From NCBI GenBank assembly GCA_026929865.2, contig CM049408.1, positions 25,557,501 to 25,621,500 on the forward strand: a stretch of DNA of 64,000 bases, written 5' to 3'. The stretch's first letter is position 1. Every line of letters starts with the position of its first letter. The position numbers and the translations under genes were made by a program. Positions 23,225 to 36,600 of this stretch are shown here, piece after piece. The stretch is from Hyperoplus lanceolatus. Taxonomy: Eukaryota; Chordata; Actinopteri; Uranoscopiformes; Ammodytidae. The notes below the pieces were generated by a model that was not told the DNA's origin, did no database searches, and was given only the letters and a program-made list of their open reading frames with translations.

Positions 23225-23634
23225 CAGTGGGCGCGGCCTATAACGCCATCCCTCGCTCCTATTGGATAGCCCGTGTGTCGGTTAATGTATCATTCGCCCT
23301 CCTTCGCTTTTAAATGAAGTTGCAATGGATACAAGACGCGACTCAACCTGTGGAAGCCGCGATGAACAGCTGATCGTCCCGCAGTGGATAAAACAATTCA
23401 AAATCTCCATGATCACCGCCGAGTCATGATTTATCACCTATCGCGTGGCAGTATGTGAATAGTTATTGGACAAGTAGACAAAGGAAAATAACTTTAAGTG
23501 CTTTTTTTCTTGGAGCGTTTTATTGTCGCTTTCTCACGCTATTGGGACTTGTTGATCATCAGTGTGACAGACGGACACACAGAGCCTATACCTGCCACTC
23601 CCTCGCTCTGCTGCTGCTTCAACAACCATCAATT
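23225..23634 (+). promoter_or_regulatory. SMOC1 promoter and 5'UTR region (inferred)
   Basis: A GC-richer patch holds an inverted CCAAT box (ATTGG at 23261-23265) and a TATA-like TTTTAAAT at 23308-23315, which would place a start near 23340. Downstream, before the SMOC1 ATG, are short upstream frames: 23409-23429, 23426-23458 and an ATG-TGA start-stop at 23453-23458. The transcription start is not shown by sequence. Confidence 0.4.
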
Positions 23635-23736
23635 ATGTTGTTGTCAAGATTTCTTCTGTTCACCTTTACGCACTTGTTGGCTCCTCTGTTGCTATGCTAC
23701 CTGCCTCAAGTCTCCGCACAGAAGCCTGGTTCACGG
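23635..23736 (+). CDS. smoc1: SMOC1 exon 1, signal peptide
   Basis: It starts MLLSRFLLFTFTHLLAPLLL and goes on to QVSAQKPGSR. A hydrophobic core and a VSA/Q site suggest cleavage after residue 28. The donor is gtaagt in phase 0. The frame is open further upstream but without an ATG, so 23635 is the start. Confidence 0.93.
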
Positions 23737-24774
23737 GTAAGTCAGTGCGTAGGCCTACTTGTGTGTCTGCTGGTTCACACTCTCCACCTTTTATACACGA
23801 TAATATTTAGATCCATTGCGAGCACAGCGATGCGTAATTTATCTTTTACGCTTCAACTTCCACCAAAAATATACAATCCATCATGGTTTTTGGAAGGCAT
23901 GATTTGTTGATTTTGTTGAAAAAATTACCTGGACTTCTTCAGGCAATCCTCAGGTGTTAAAAAGGAAATAGTCCTTTGAGAGTAACCACAAAAGTAGGCT
24001 AAAGAAACGCGTGGATTTGATATAAATAGTATTGCATATTGGATATGGAGTGCTTTAGTGTATTGTGGAATTCACGCGAGACTATTCGGAACAGCTTTTT
24101 GTCTAGACCAGGTGTAAAATGTAGGGTATGTCCTAGTCCCATGAAGGAGTCTTAAAAGGTTATCAAATATGTAAAATTCAAGGACTCTCCTTCAAGAACT
24201 TAAAGATAACATGTGGGAGTGAAACATAAAAGGAATCATAGAAACGCATTGCTCATATATTACTGATTATCTCTGAAGTAAATAAATCCTGCTGCTTCAA
24301 TAAGTAATGAATGGTAATATTTAATATGCAGCTTGTCCAGTTTTAAATGCTTTGAAACATTGTGTTGTTGTTTCCCTGAACCCACAAACTGTATCCAACT
24401 AACTTTAAAGGGCCCACATTGTATTTGTTTTCGTAAAAAAATTCCCTTTGCTATAAAAAGTCTTTATAGAAAAACCATTTTGGCTGTAATTTTGAGAAAT
24501 TTTCATCAGCTCATATTGATGAATTGTCACCAGCGATAAAAACTCTAGCCCTGATCTTTGTCCAGGTGGGCAACACTTTAACCTGTCAAAAAACAACTTT
24601 TTTGATTGGAAAATACAACCTATTATCCTACAGTAGAAATTAAATGAATGGTATTCTGTTCAACCTGTTTCCTTCACCAAAGCATCGCTGCTCTTATCCT
24701 GTCTACTTTTCTAGGACAAATCTTTTTTTTTTGTCACAGTCCTGATTGTCCATGTGTCTCTCTCTCTCTCACAC

Positions 24775-24861
<87 letters not shown>

Positions 24862-27800
24862 CACAGCTTTATTTTTCCACTTCTTGCGAAGCTTTTTCAC
24901 GCAATACACCCTTGGCACTGTCCAGGCGGCGAGTTAAGTCAATGATGGGGAACTGTATTGTTTCAAAGATGCAGTGTAATATTTGTGGTCAGATCGCGAG
25001 GAGGTGGAGGGAGGGAAAATGTTAATACTCCCTCACATATTGGAGCTATTTCACAACATCTTTACCCCCCCTCTCTCTCTCCATACACAAGACACTGTGG
25101 GCAAGACTGCTCTTAAAAAGTCACAGTGACTTTATACTCTGCGTAATTACTTCTATGTTACTTTATAACCGTTCCCCTATTGGCCAAGTAATACAAAAAA
25201 TAATCAAGTGGAGTGTTCTGGTTTTACTGTCAAACAAGTGAGTTTGGTGTTTGTTGTCTTTAAATTGTGGTCGATCTGTGGTCAACCACAAAGGGTAAAA
25301 CAAGTGCTCGGAAAAATTAGGAAAATCAGAAGGAAGTTTATTTTATTGGACCTTGACGGACAGTCTATCTGAGCTATGTGCTGTGGTGAAATTTTCCAAA
25401 CTGCTGTTCCTCTTTCTTCCCGTTTAAGCTTTAGTTATTAGAGCATTTTGTGCTCCTCTTCAGCCCGAGAAACTCTATCACCCTCTGCCTTAGGAAACCC
25501 TTTAAAAACCACAATGGATAAACTCCAACATCTAGTGGTGATCTATTCAAAAACAACTTCTGGGCCCTCTAAAAGTTGACATTTCTTTTGTTGGTTTTCA
25601 GCAGGCTAGGAAATAAAACTGAGAATTTTGCTCCAAGGTTCAATGAACGATTGTAGCATCTTCATCAACTTTATCCCCATAAAAATTAACCACCTCATCC
25701 TCCCCCTGGCCTGGGTTTGGGCATCGAATAGGGAATCGTCACACTCGGGCCTGCTGCCCAAACCCCCACTCACTCACACCACAGTAGATACTTTTAACAT
25801 TGCTCACCGCTGCTGTAATACCAGAATTCACACCCCCACTTTCCACGTTGATATCAGGGGCAAAAGCCTGAGCTAACTTGACTGCATAGCAACCGCTCCT
25901 TTCTCGTTTTCCCCGGAGGCTCCATGATGCAATAAGTGCACAAGTCCAACATTTCCCACAATTGGGGGAATACAAGTGATTGTGACACTAACAAAGCTTG
26001 GATGGTTTAAAAGTTTAGCACTGTGATTGTTGCCATTTGTGCATTTCAGATGGAGTCTCTGCAGTAACTTCCAAGGCAAAATCACAGTCTTAATTATTTA
26101 ATATAAGGCCCCTGTAAACAAAAATCGTCAAAATCCTTCTAAGTATGTCATGTGGTGAGTTAGTTTCATGATAGTAAGCATCTGAAAAGAGTTAGGCATA
26201 TTTATCAATCCAAATAAAATTATTTCATTTGGATAAACTCTACAGAAATTCTGCTTAGATGAGGCGGGCTTTGCTCTGGTTCTTATGAAACGATTACGGC
26301 AGTTCAATGCCCGAATGTTCTATACAAATAATGACTGTTGCCATGGAAACCATTGGAAAAGGCCAAGCCCACACAGTCCTGTCACAGGGTCTAGAGAGTA
26401 AGAGGCTTTAATTAAAGGCAGTAACGATTGGCAGAAGGAGCACCTGCATGATCTCACTGAAAAATCATGCATCTATGTGAAATTATGCATTTTATACAGT
26501 CTACAAGGATTAAAGTTCACGTGTAGCTGCAGATCGTAATGACCGCAACAATATATTTTGCTCCTTATACCAGGAATGATCTGTCTAATGAGGCAGGTGT
26601 TGGGCAGTGACTAAGAAATCTGTTTCCCAGGGGGCATTTGTTCGGAAATTAGGGCTAACAAATGAGGATGCCATCCAGTCTTACGCATCTATCCAAAACC
26701 CCCCCATTATCAAATCAACCTGTTAGTGCCATGCGGGGATGTGGTCAGCAGTTGACGTACAGTACATACTTTGGTGACAGCATCAGTGAGGACACATTTA
26801 CTCATTGAAAAACAATCCAAAACAGCCAGCAGGCAAAGTGGTGAAGCTGCCATGACTTTTTATTGGTGTTTGGTGGATCACACCCACATTGCAGGTGTGA
26901 GTGGTCTTCACGTGTTGATGAATGCATGCAACGTTTGGGTGCAGGTGCCTGAGTGTGGTTGTCCTATGGTCAGCTGAGGTCAGGAATTGGAATACTTTTT
27001 TAAGCGAGAGGGAAAACTAATATAAAAACACACATATTAAAAGGAATTCTGATATTTCAAAGGTCAAATTCACCACAAAAATTGCTATTAATGATCCATA
27101 CTTTTTAGGGTTTGGTGTCAACGTTCAGTGATTTAATTAATTAATTGTTTTACTATTTTGCTCTCTGCTGAATTAAATAATTTTTTTAGATACTCATATC
27201 AGTTATATTTTCTCAATCACTTAAATAAAAAGAGGAAAAGCAACAAGTTAACCAATGCTATGCCAAAGGGCATTTGGGGTAAAGTTAAGGGTTGGTGTTT
27301 TAAGTATTTGCCGACTGGACACTGGATATAAAAGTCTGGAGATTTAACATTTAGATGAAATTGTTCACTGTTGATACTTTTAATCAAAAGCATCTCATAA
27401 AACAATATATAAAGAAATGCAACAAATGGACGGAACTTTTAAGGAATCCTAACCATTCCTGCAATGTGCTGGGAATGTGTTTGTCAGTACTTTGGTGGGA
27501 CAGCTGTTCAAATGAAAAGCTCTCCATAACAATTTAGATAATGTAAGGGGTAAAAAGTGAGAGTATTCAGAGTGTGAAAAGGCACAACCAAAAGGCCAAC
27601 ACTTTCTTACAGATCACAATATTAGAGGAAGTTTATTCAAAGCAAACTTAAAAAGAGATGTTCTTCTGATTTACCTTGACAAGATTGCATGTGGAGTCCG
27701 TTATGAAAGCCTTTCCAAAAGAAGCTGTGAATAATGTTTTGGCAAAAATCGACTTTCTGTAAGTGAAAGCAGAGAATTGCTGATTTAGTATGCATGCACA

Positions 27801-29637
27801 CGAGTTATATGGACAATAGGATTTGAATAGGAAGAGATGTAATGACTTACTTTAACCTTTTGATGTAATAAAAAGTTCTGTTAAGGAAGATTAAATCAAA
27901 TGCATTTCTAAAAGAGCCATTGCTACAGGGTTTTGATGAAAATAAGATATGGTTAAGATGGATAGATATAAACCGTTATAATGCATTTAGGTTGAACATG
28001 GGTGTGCAATTAAGTGTAAGGATACATATTCTTAGGATAACTGTTACCTATATTGGTAAATACTACTTCATAGTAATTTGAGAGATATATTGCATATCGA
28101 ATGACAGGGTCAGGAGTTCCTGCCACCGGGATGCATATAAGAAGAGCTGTTGACCGTGATCATGCAGATGTGCAGTGGTGCATTGCACATTTCTCCATTT
28201 AGTCTTTATGGGGAAAAACATTCTTGGCAAAGTGATAAGGTCATAGTTTGGCATCACCATCTTCTCTGAAGGGAAGTCATGAAATACAAACCTTTCAGAT
28301 TAACTATGTTCCCGACTTTTAGTTCAGCAGCAGTTTCTGATTAGCAACTTAAAGAAAACATCCCGAAAAACAGTCATTGGTGGTTTGTGTTCTTTTGTTT
28401 TGCAGTGGCGTGTGAATTTGAATACTGATACAAAATGTCTATGCATAGTTTTCTTGCTTAGAATATTGATATTGAACAGATGATGGAAACGATACTCAAA
28501 AGGATTCTTTTTCTGGGGATCATGAACGTGCTCCACAACAAGCCTGCTACATTATACAATATTACACAATATGGCATATGTACATGACAATAATGAAGTA
28601 ATGGTGGTTCTAGAGGATATTGAGACAATTCATGATGGTTGAGATGTTTCTTATGTTGGCATACAGCTTCAGGGTTTTGTTGGAGAAGATGGAGGCAATT
28701 TTTTCTGACCATGTGTGCGATTTTAATGTTTTAAGTTAAAAAAAATTCCAGTGCCACAGGACAGGTCAGGTACTGGAGAAAATCAAATTAAAATGTTGGA
28801 TCTTCTAGGTATCAGTGATGTAGGCTCAGTATCTTTCAGTGTGTTCAGCTAGAGGAAATGTTATGCAGAGGTTCATGGAAGCATCCGTAATATGTCCTCT
28901 GATTAAGATAGGAATACTCTGAACTGAAGTGTTGGATTGTATTGAACCGATCAACACTGCCATTCTGTGTCGAGAGAGACCTGCTGAAGATGGAAATGTC
29001 GTACAGGCCACCATTTTGGTTCTGAAAACTTCAGGTTCACAATCCAAGGCCCAACATGACTAGACACCTAGGCTCTAGTTATATTTCACAGTACACCGAC
29101 AGATGGCTTTAAGGTAGACTCCACCCGCAACCAATCAAATTGCTTGCATATGTCGATTCCCTCTGATAACTGTGTAATCAGCAAACGCATTTCATGCTCA
29201 ATTTCGGGGCTTTCTAATCAGTGTAATGAAATGCAGTCAGAGTCCAGGTCTAGTGAGCTCCGAGCACGGATCATTGCTCCTCCACTCAACCTCTCTTTTC
29301 CTCTGCATAGCCGCCTGATAACTTGTGGTTTACGGGGTGCGTTTTGCATTTGAGTAATTTCCTAGTCCCTGAAGGGAGGTTGCTTTATTTAAACTCAGCG
29401 TGCTAGTGACATGCACCAGTGGTGGAGGGAAGAATACTGTCTGCTTAAAGAGTTACGGCTCTCTGTAAATCCTTCAGATCATCAGAACCGCAGAAAACAC
29501 TTCCTCTTCCCTATCAAACTAGCTCAGCAGATTAGCCTCTGCTCTGGCCGCATATTTAACCGCTGCCTTTGATATGAGCCAGTGTGTGGGCCAGAGCTTA
29601 AATATGCCATGATGGCGTGGAATCTATTGTACTGTGA

Positions 29638-29683
<46 letters not shown>

Positions 29684-32600
29684 GGCAGACTTCCTGGGAA
29701 CAGTGGAGACGACTGACTGTTCTGTAGCCAGGATGTAGCATTAGTGACAAACAAGGAATGCTGCTAATCAGATTTAGGGCCATTTCCGAAAAGGGGGAAC
29801 ACCTCCCTCTCCCCTTTTGCTCACACTTTCATTTTGATTTTCTTTACACCACTTCAAAAGAAACATAAGGAAGTCATCCCTCTCATTCTCATTCGTTTTT
29901 AATCTCCTAGTCCTGACCATCGTCTAGGAGAAAATCTGCTTTTTGTGAAGTTGATTTTCATCGGCTCCTTATGAAATGTATTAAATCTACTGGAGTTTAT
30001 GACCATAACAGTGCATTAAAGCTGCTAATGTTATTATTTTTTAAATTAAAAATAAATTGAACTACTATGTTTAATGTGAAATTAGTTGCTCCTAGTGATA
30101 CACCCAATAAAGTGCTCTGCAGTTCCCATCAGCTTTATGCAGTGTTTCAGTGACTTTACTGTTTTGCTTCAGTTTCACAGCTTCGTTAGCATTGTTTCCA
30201 GATGCAGTGGGTGGATGCTACCTAAAGCAGACTGACTCAGTTAGCAACTAGATAGTGAACAGCTCAAGTGCCAGACTTTTCCCTAAGGAGTTGGTTGTGA
30301 GTTTTTAGATTTATGATGAAAGAATTATGCAAAACTAAGAATTACATGTAGAGTTAATATGTTTTATAAACCGACTGCAGGCTCTGCAAATGTAAACAAA
30401 TCTCCATCCCCATAAACTGCATAGTGCACCTTTAAATGTGTCCGCAAAGTTAACAACAACACTGATTATTACTTAACAGAAAGACTGGCAGAAACCTTAG
30501 TTTTTGAAGTGGAAGCTCAGTTCTTTGCAGTCCTTTCAGCATTTCTTTCAGCACAGTTGGAGAGATGAAAGAAAGGTCATTGCTTTGAACAATTGTGTTC
30601 CAAGACTATGTCCTTCTTGATTTCACTGCTCTGCACTTTCCCAACAAGTCAACTTTAAAATCTACTTCGCCAAATCGTTACCTACTGTAACATGACAGTA
30701 ATTACACAAAGGGGTCAAATCAAAAGAAATGGTGGAGTAAGGGAACACACTTTAATGTTTTAAGTTCAATCCCGGCCTCCTGCTGCGAGCGGCACACACT
30801 TTGCACCACCTGTGTGAAAGTTGCTCGGCTCCTTGAGCGCTTGCCATTTCACAACATGCTCAAACTGTGTTTTAAGGGTTTTAAAGGGTTACTTTGAAAA
30901 TGTTAAATTACAGGTTTCTTTTTTAAGACAAAACCCAATTAGACATTTAAAAGGAATAAGGGGGAGGAGAAAAAGGCACAGCTTTTCATACATTCCTTTT
31001 TATTTTGTCGCCCCCCCTTTTTTATAACACAGTTCAGTAAATTGTGTTAATGGAAACAGGATGAGGGATGGCATTCGCTTTATAGATTTCCTGAAAAATA
31101 AATGCTAATTATCGGACAAAGGTGATTACCGCGGCCTGTTAAAAGCACAGAACAGAACACAATTAGCCCAGACTTTGGTGGTCAACTTTCATTGGCTTGT
31201 TACCTCGGTGGTCGGATCACTTTTATTCTCCCTTTTCTCTATTTAATTTGAGTAATCCAATTATTTGCCAGTGAAGTTTTGCCAAAAAAAAAAACTTGTG
31301 AATATTGACACCAGGATGCATTAGATGGCCCTATATCATATGTATGTATTTATGTATGAGTTGGTGCTGTTGCCATGTTTGTTGTTGTTGTGCCCAAAGG
31401 GGATAATGAGCCCATCACACGTTAGTGAGGAGTTGGCACACACACACAGTCTCTGTCTCTCCGTCTCACACACACACTCGTTGATGTAGTCCGACTTGTG
31501 ATGAATCTCCATCTGTGCACACAAAAGCCTTTTTTCTTGGAAGCAGTGATGTCATTCATGTCAAGGTGCATGTTCTTGTTAAGTTAAATTGAACAGACAT
31601 TTTTTTCCACTTCACCGGATCTGATTTAAACATCCCTTGTAATATCAAGTCAGACTTAAAGCGTCAGTCGACTTTAGTCAGAATAAAGTGGAGAGGATCG
31701 TCATTGTAGTGGGCTTCTGAATGGAGTTTAAATCATGAGAAAAATCTGGAGAAAACAGGCAAAATTGCCTCTAATAACAACAAACATCGGAGCCCGTATT
31801 TGTATTGTTCCGCCTCAAGTTTTAAATCAACAACATGGCAAATTACCAACAGCATTTTTCCAGGGTATGAATAAAAACATGTTTCTTTAAAGTCTGCAAA
31901 CATTAAAGTTAACTACTTAGGACAGTTTTTAACAGCCACATCACAGCCATATCACCTCTGTGACGGGATAGAGAACTCTCCAGAATAAATCATCTCTAAT
32001 TAAAAAGGAAAATTTACGGTGAAGCCAGTGAAAACTGATCTGTAAAATGATGCCAAAACATTCGGAAATTTCTTTTAGAATGTATGCACTGCCAATTTTC
32101 TTGTGTTATTAGGTAATTAAGATGTTTCAGTTACGGTTATTTGGAGATGAAAACTCAGAGCTCTGGCAGTAAGATTTTAAAACTAAGCAGGAGTATTAAG
32201 TGACTAATTTGTGTGGAATGATATGCTATAATTTTGAGTTTTAACAGTGACAGCAATATAGCCGGTGACTTCCAAACGCAACAGCCTCAAGTACATCATG
32301 TAGCTTACTGGAAGCCCTTGCAGCAGGTTTGAAACCATATCGCCCTTTGCAGCTCATGAACAGTACTGTATTGTAGTAACACTAATGGCACAGCTGACAT
32401 TTTATCCACTTAGCTTCTGTCTTTAGTGAGGTAGTGTGTTATGGAGTTAGTTACCTCATTGTTCTTTTGTGAGCTATAGAGTAACAGTCAAACCATTGAA
32501 ATAGTATTTTGATTAGCAGACTGGGCTACAACATCACAATTTTCACTGGAGTTTTTCACCGTCCACTTGTCATTAAGCTGCCAGTGTTGCTCTTAACAGC

Positions 32601-33611
32601 GCTGATATATGTTAGTGTTGACTCGACATTAGACCACATGCCTTATACACAATACCTTCTTTAGCCTAGTTGATCATCTGTCGTCTCTAACCCCAAATAC
32701 CTAAACTGTCCAGCGTTGCTTTAGGACATTTTTCCGCACCACCAATGGTACCGGTTGCTTTAAGCCACCTCTGATATGTGAGCATGACCCAGGGTTTAGG
32801 GGCATGGCATACAGTACATTTGTGAAACCGTAGCACAATGGTTTAAGGTCATTTTGGGTCGGAGGCAGAGTTTCATTATGTAGATCAGAGCCTTTAACAT
32901 TTGCCATGAATCACATTGTTTCAAATCATGATTCAATTTGAAATTGTTAAAACATTCAGCATTGGTCCCTACAAATAAAAGTGCAAGACTACATAAGTAC
33001 ATTTTCAAGACACATACAGTGTTTTAGACGTGATCGTTTGTAGAAATATGCTGAAGAAATTTGATGCGAGTGTTGTGTTGTCTTTGCTTTGGCAGAAGTT
33101 TGCTTGGCCAAACGCCTCTTATTCCTGTCACCACAGCCATGGAGTATCTGGGATATAAATAAGTCAACATGTTGTTAACAAAATTTAAGCAAGCCTGTTC
33201 CCTACAGAAGCAGGGGTAATAAAAGTGAAAATGGGATTCTGTTTTCATTGTCTTATTGTTTGAAAATCTGTCTGAGGTTTACCATATGCACATTAAGCCA
33301 GTTAGGAAGTTTGACTTAATTGCATACTGTAGCGTAATCTACTGATTTGTGTATTTACTACCTTTGTTTCATTTGACATTTTCCGCTGACGGCCCCTTAG
33401 CGTGCATATATAAAAATTATTGTTTTCTAGTCATATTCTTTCTTCTTGTTCCATTGCTGTGGCTCGGGTTGGAACAGATTTCCTGCCAGTGACGGTTAAA
33501 AAAGACCATTTTGCTAATGCTGTAATGGTTGCACAATGGGGGTTGCATACTTGCATTTCACTTATTTTATGAGTGGTGGAGAGAACTCAGGGCTCTGTGC
33601 ACTTCTGGCTA

Positions 33612-33688
<77 letters not shown>

Positions 33689-36600
33689 AATGTGGAGGGG
33701 GAATTTGGCTTGTTAAATGTGAGATCCCAGCGAGCGTTGTTTCCCGGTCAAGATATCAGTAACAAACCATGGTGTAACTCCCCTAGCGGTTTACCTTAGG
33801 CTCATCTTTGACTTTGTGTCTTTGGCGGGTTGTCAGACAGATGATAATATCTGTCCTGATAAGTTAGAGGGATTTATACCTCAGCTGTATCTCTGTCCAT
33901 TAAAGATAAAAAATATTTTTCTTGATGTTTTCCTGCTTGGAAATTAAAGAAAGGGCCTCTAAACGGTTATAAAATTAGATTATTCCCTCAAGGGTGCGTT
34001 AAATTCTAAATTGCTATTTGATTCTTTGCTCTCTCTGTTAATCTTTCATATGCTTAGATAGGGTTACATTAGAAAGCAAGTGTGAGTGAGTTTTAGGTAA
34101 TTAACGTTATTTTGAGCAGTGCGGGCTCCTCAGCAGATCCAGCAATAGCTCCTGTTGCATGTAAGTCAGCTTAATTTAGATGTGTTTGTTTGGTTTTGAT
34201 TATGGGACGTCGGTTGGCTCTCAACCCCAGCCGTTATTGACCTAACAGGAGGAGCTGTTTTCCCTCAGGAGATAATGCCAGGCCCCTGTCATTCTGGCTA
34301 ATACTGTAGCAGCTGATTGCTGTCAAACAGACAGTAGCCCAGACAGTAACACAATGTAACTCTTAAGCGTTTGTTTTAACCTCCTTCAGTCCCCAGATAG
34401 GTGGGGTTTACCACATCAGGACAACTGAGATAACATTTGGTTAAGTGAAAAACCACAGAAAATTGAAGAATGTTGTCAAATGCTTTGCTGATTGCCTGCC
34501 AAACCTTTGTGTGTGGTACTAAATGGCAAGCCGCACTCATTAAGTTGTCCCTGCTGGTTAAGAAAGTTGTTTTTGTCATGCACTGCTGGTGTGAGTGAAC
34601 TTTATTCAAGTAGTAGTCAAATGTGAACAATGTGCATGTTTATTGAAGTTAGGGAACTCGTGTGAAACTGTTGTTACCGTTGAAACTGTTGTGTGATTGG
34701 ATCAGACCTGAGAAGTGGCTGGGAGGCAGTGCAGCGACTGAGTTGAATCAACAGATTAGATTAGAAGGGGTTTCATTTACTGTCTATACTTTGATATTCT
34801 CTTTAGGCGCCTATGTTTTTTTATTTCTACCTTGATTTAGTTGTTTTCGCCTTTTTAATCTGAAACAGATTTTTGGCAAGTGCGGTTACGTGCAAGCAAT
34901 TTAGGGCTATGGAAATGATGCATTAAAAAAAGGATTTTATCATTTACTGGCCTTCATACATAGAAGGAATAGTCCAACATACTGTATGCTTATCCACTCT
35001 ACTAATGACAGTTAGGTGAGAAGAGCAATACCACTGTTGTAACCTGTTAGCTTAGCACAAATAGTGGAAACAGGCGGAAACCTCAGTTCATATTTTACAA
35101 CATCCGTCTAGCAAAACTTTCTAAAGCTCCCTAATTAACACTTTATATCCAGTGTAAAAACAACAACTTGTGTATTTCCCTTTAGGAAATAGTCCAGCAC
35201 AAAGCTCCCTATAAAACCGTAAGTCGTGTTCACTTTGGAGATATAACAAGATAATCAGTGAGTTTTGCTTGAAGCATGTTGCATTAAATCTTAATAACTT
35301 GCTTTGATAAATTCTACACCTTTTAGGCTGTACAATGAGTCTAAATTCTCAATGATCATTTCTAACTTTAACTAAAGTTTAAAACAACAACTGAGAAACT
35401 TTTCCTGATCTTACGGAGTGTCTGGTTTCACCTTTACGGGAGACGAGTCTGTGTGTGGGACAGACAATATGACTAAGCAATGACTACATGTGGGAGACTA
35501 GGAGTGTTTATTTCCACTTACCGGACAATGCTGTCTCAAAATCTTGGATTTAATGCTTTATTATGACAGTGGAGGCAGAGTGGCTGCATCCATTAAAGTT
35601 GTGAGTCAGGGATGATGGGGAGGACAGGTCAGTCTGTGGGCAGAGACCAGACTCTATGGCTCTTAACCTGGAAGAGTGGCTAGGGAAACCTAAATCACTA
35701 GTTGTTTCCCTTTTTTTAAGAATAGCTGGCCTTGGATACTGATTTAAGGATTTAACAGCTCATCACAAAGACAAACTGCTTTCCACCCACAGCACTTTGG
35801 CTCACTCCACTGTTTTTAAGGCGAGACACTGCAGGCAAAAACATTGTTTTGCAAAACATTTTTGGCTATTTTGTGTCCGTGACATTTTTTTCTTTCATAC
35901 AAGTATAAATAAAATGTATTAATGTTTAAATGTACATTTAGGTGATTATTTGTCTAAACCTTGTCTGAAGATTTATCCTATTCAACCATTAACAGCCATT
36001 ATCTCAAAATGTTTTTTTTTTTCAATACTCAGAATAACAAATCGCTACTTCTGAAGCATTTACATCAACTTAACTTTCCATAATCAAGCTTAGCACTGAT
36101 GGTTATTAGAGAAAGATGTATTCATATGTTGTTAATTGTCTGAATCATGATACTTTTAGTTCTTAGAAACATGCTGGAAATACACATTTGAGACGTGTAT
36201 CCTCAATCTGTTCTATAAACTTTTGAGACTAATATGTTGTAGAAATAAAATAAGGATTTTAACTCATGTACATGTACAAAAAATACTGTAGTTTTAATGG
36301 AGATGAAAATCAACTAGTAAAGTTTATTGATAATATCTATAAGTTAAAGTATTGACCCTATTCACTGGCATTCGCCTTAATCACCTCTGCCGTGGAAGAA
36401 CTGCTTTTGTCTTTTCATATACTTCACCAGGAAGTTAAATGGTGGTTGGCTACGGTCTGTATAGTTGAATAAATAAGAAGAAATGACATGTTACTTTCAT
36501 TCTAAGGAGGAAAAACATACAATGCCAATACATGCTTTTTCCGACTACTGAATTATTCCTGTTTTTCACAGAAGCCATGAAGAGGACACGCAGGTTAGAA

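Larger units (their letters stand above)
20555..23300. other. Intergenic region upstream of SMOC1
   Basis: It holds a degenerate TTAGGG-like patch (about 21235-21312) inside an old repeat, a GT tract at 21366-21428 and a CA tract at 22883-22937. A stretch of mixed complexity at about 21700-21900 (TCTAATTACAAGGCTCTTCG, CAATTAAAAAATATCTATAG) could be regulatory. No coding sequence is seen. Confidence 0.5.

Noticed and set aside
23455..23634. N-terminal extension of SMOC1
   Set aside because: The frame is open upstream but starts with GTG, not ATG, and would bury the signal peptide.
24776..24860. CRISPR-like or satellite array
   Set aside because: It is a simple tetranucleotide run without spacers.
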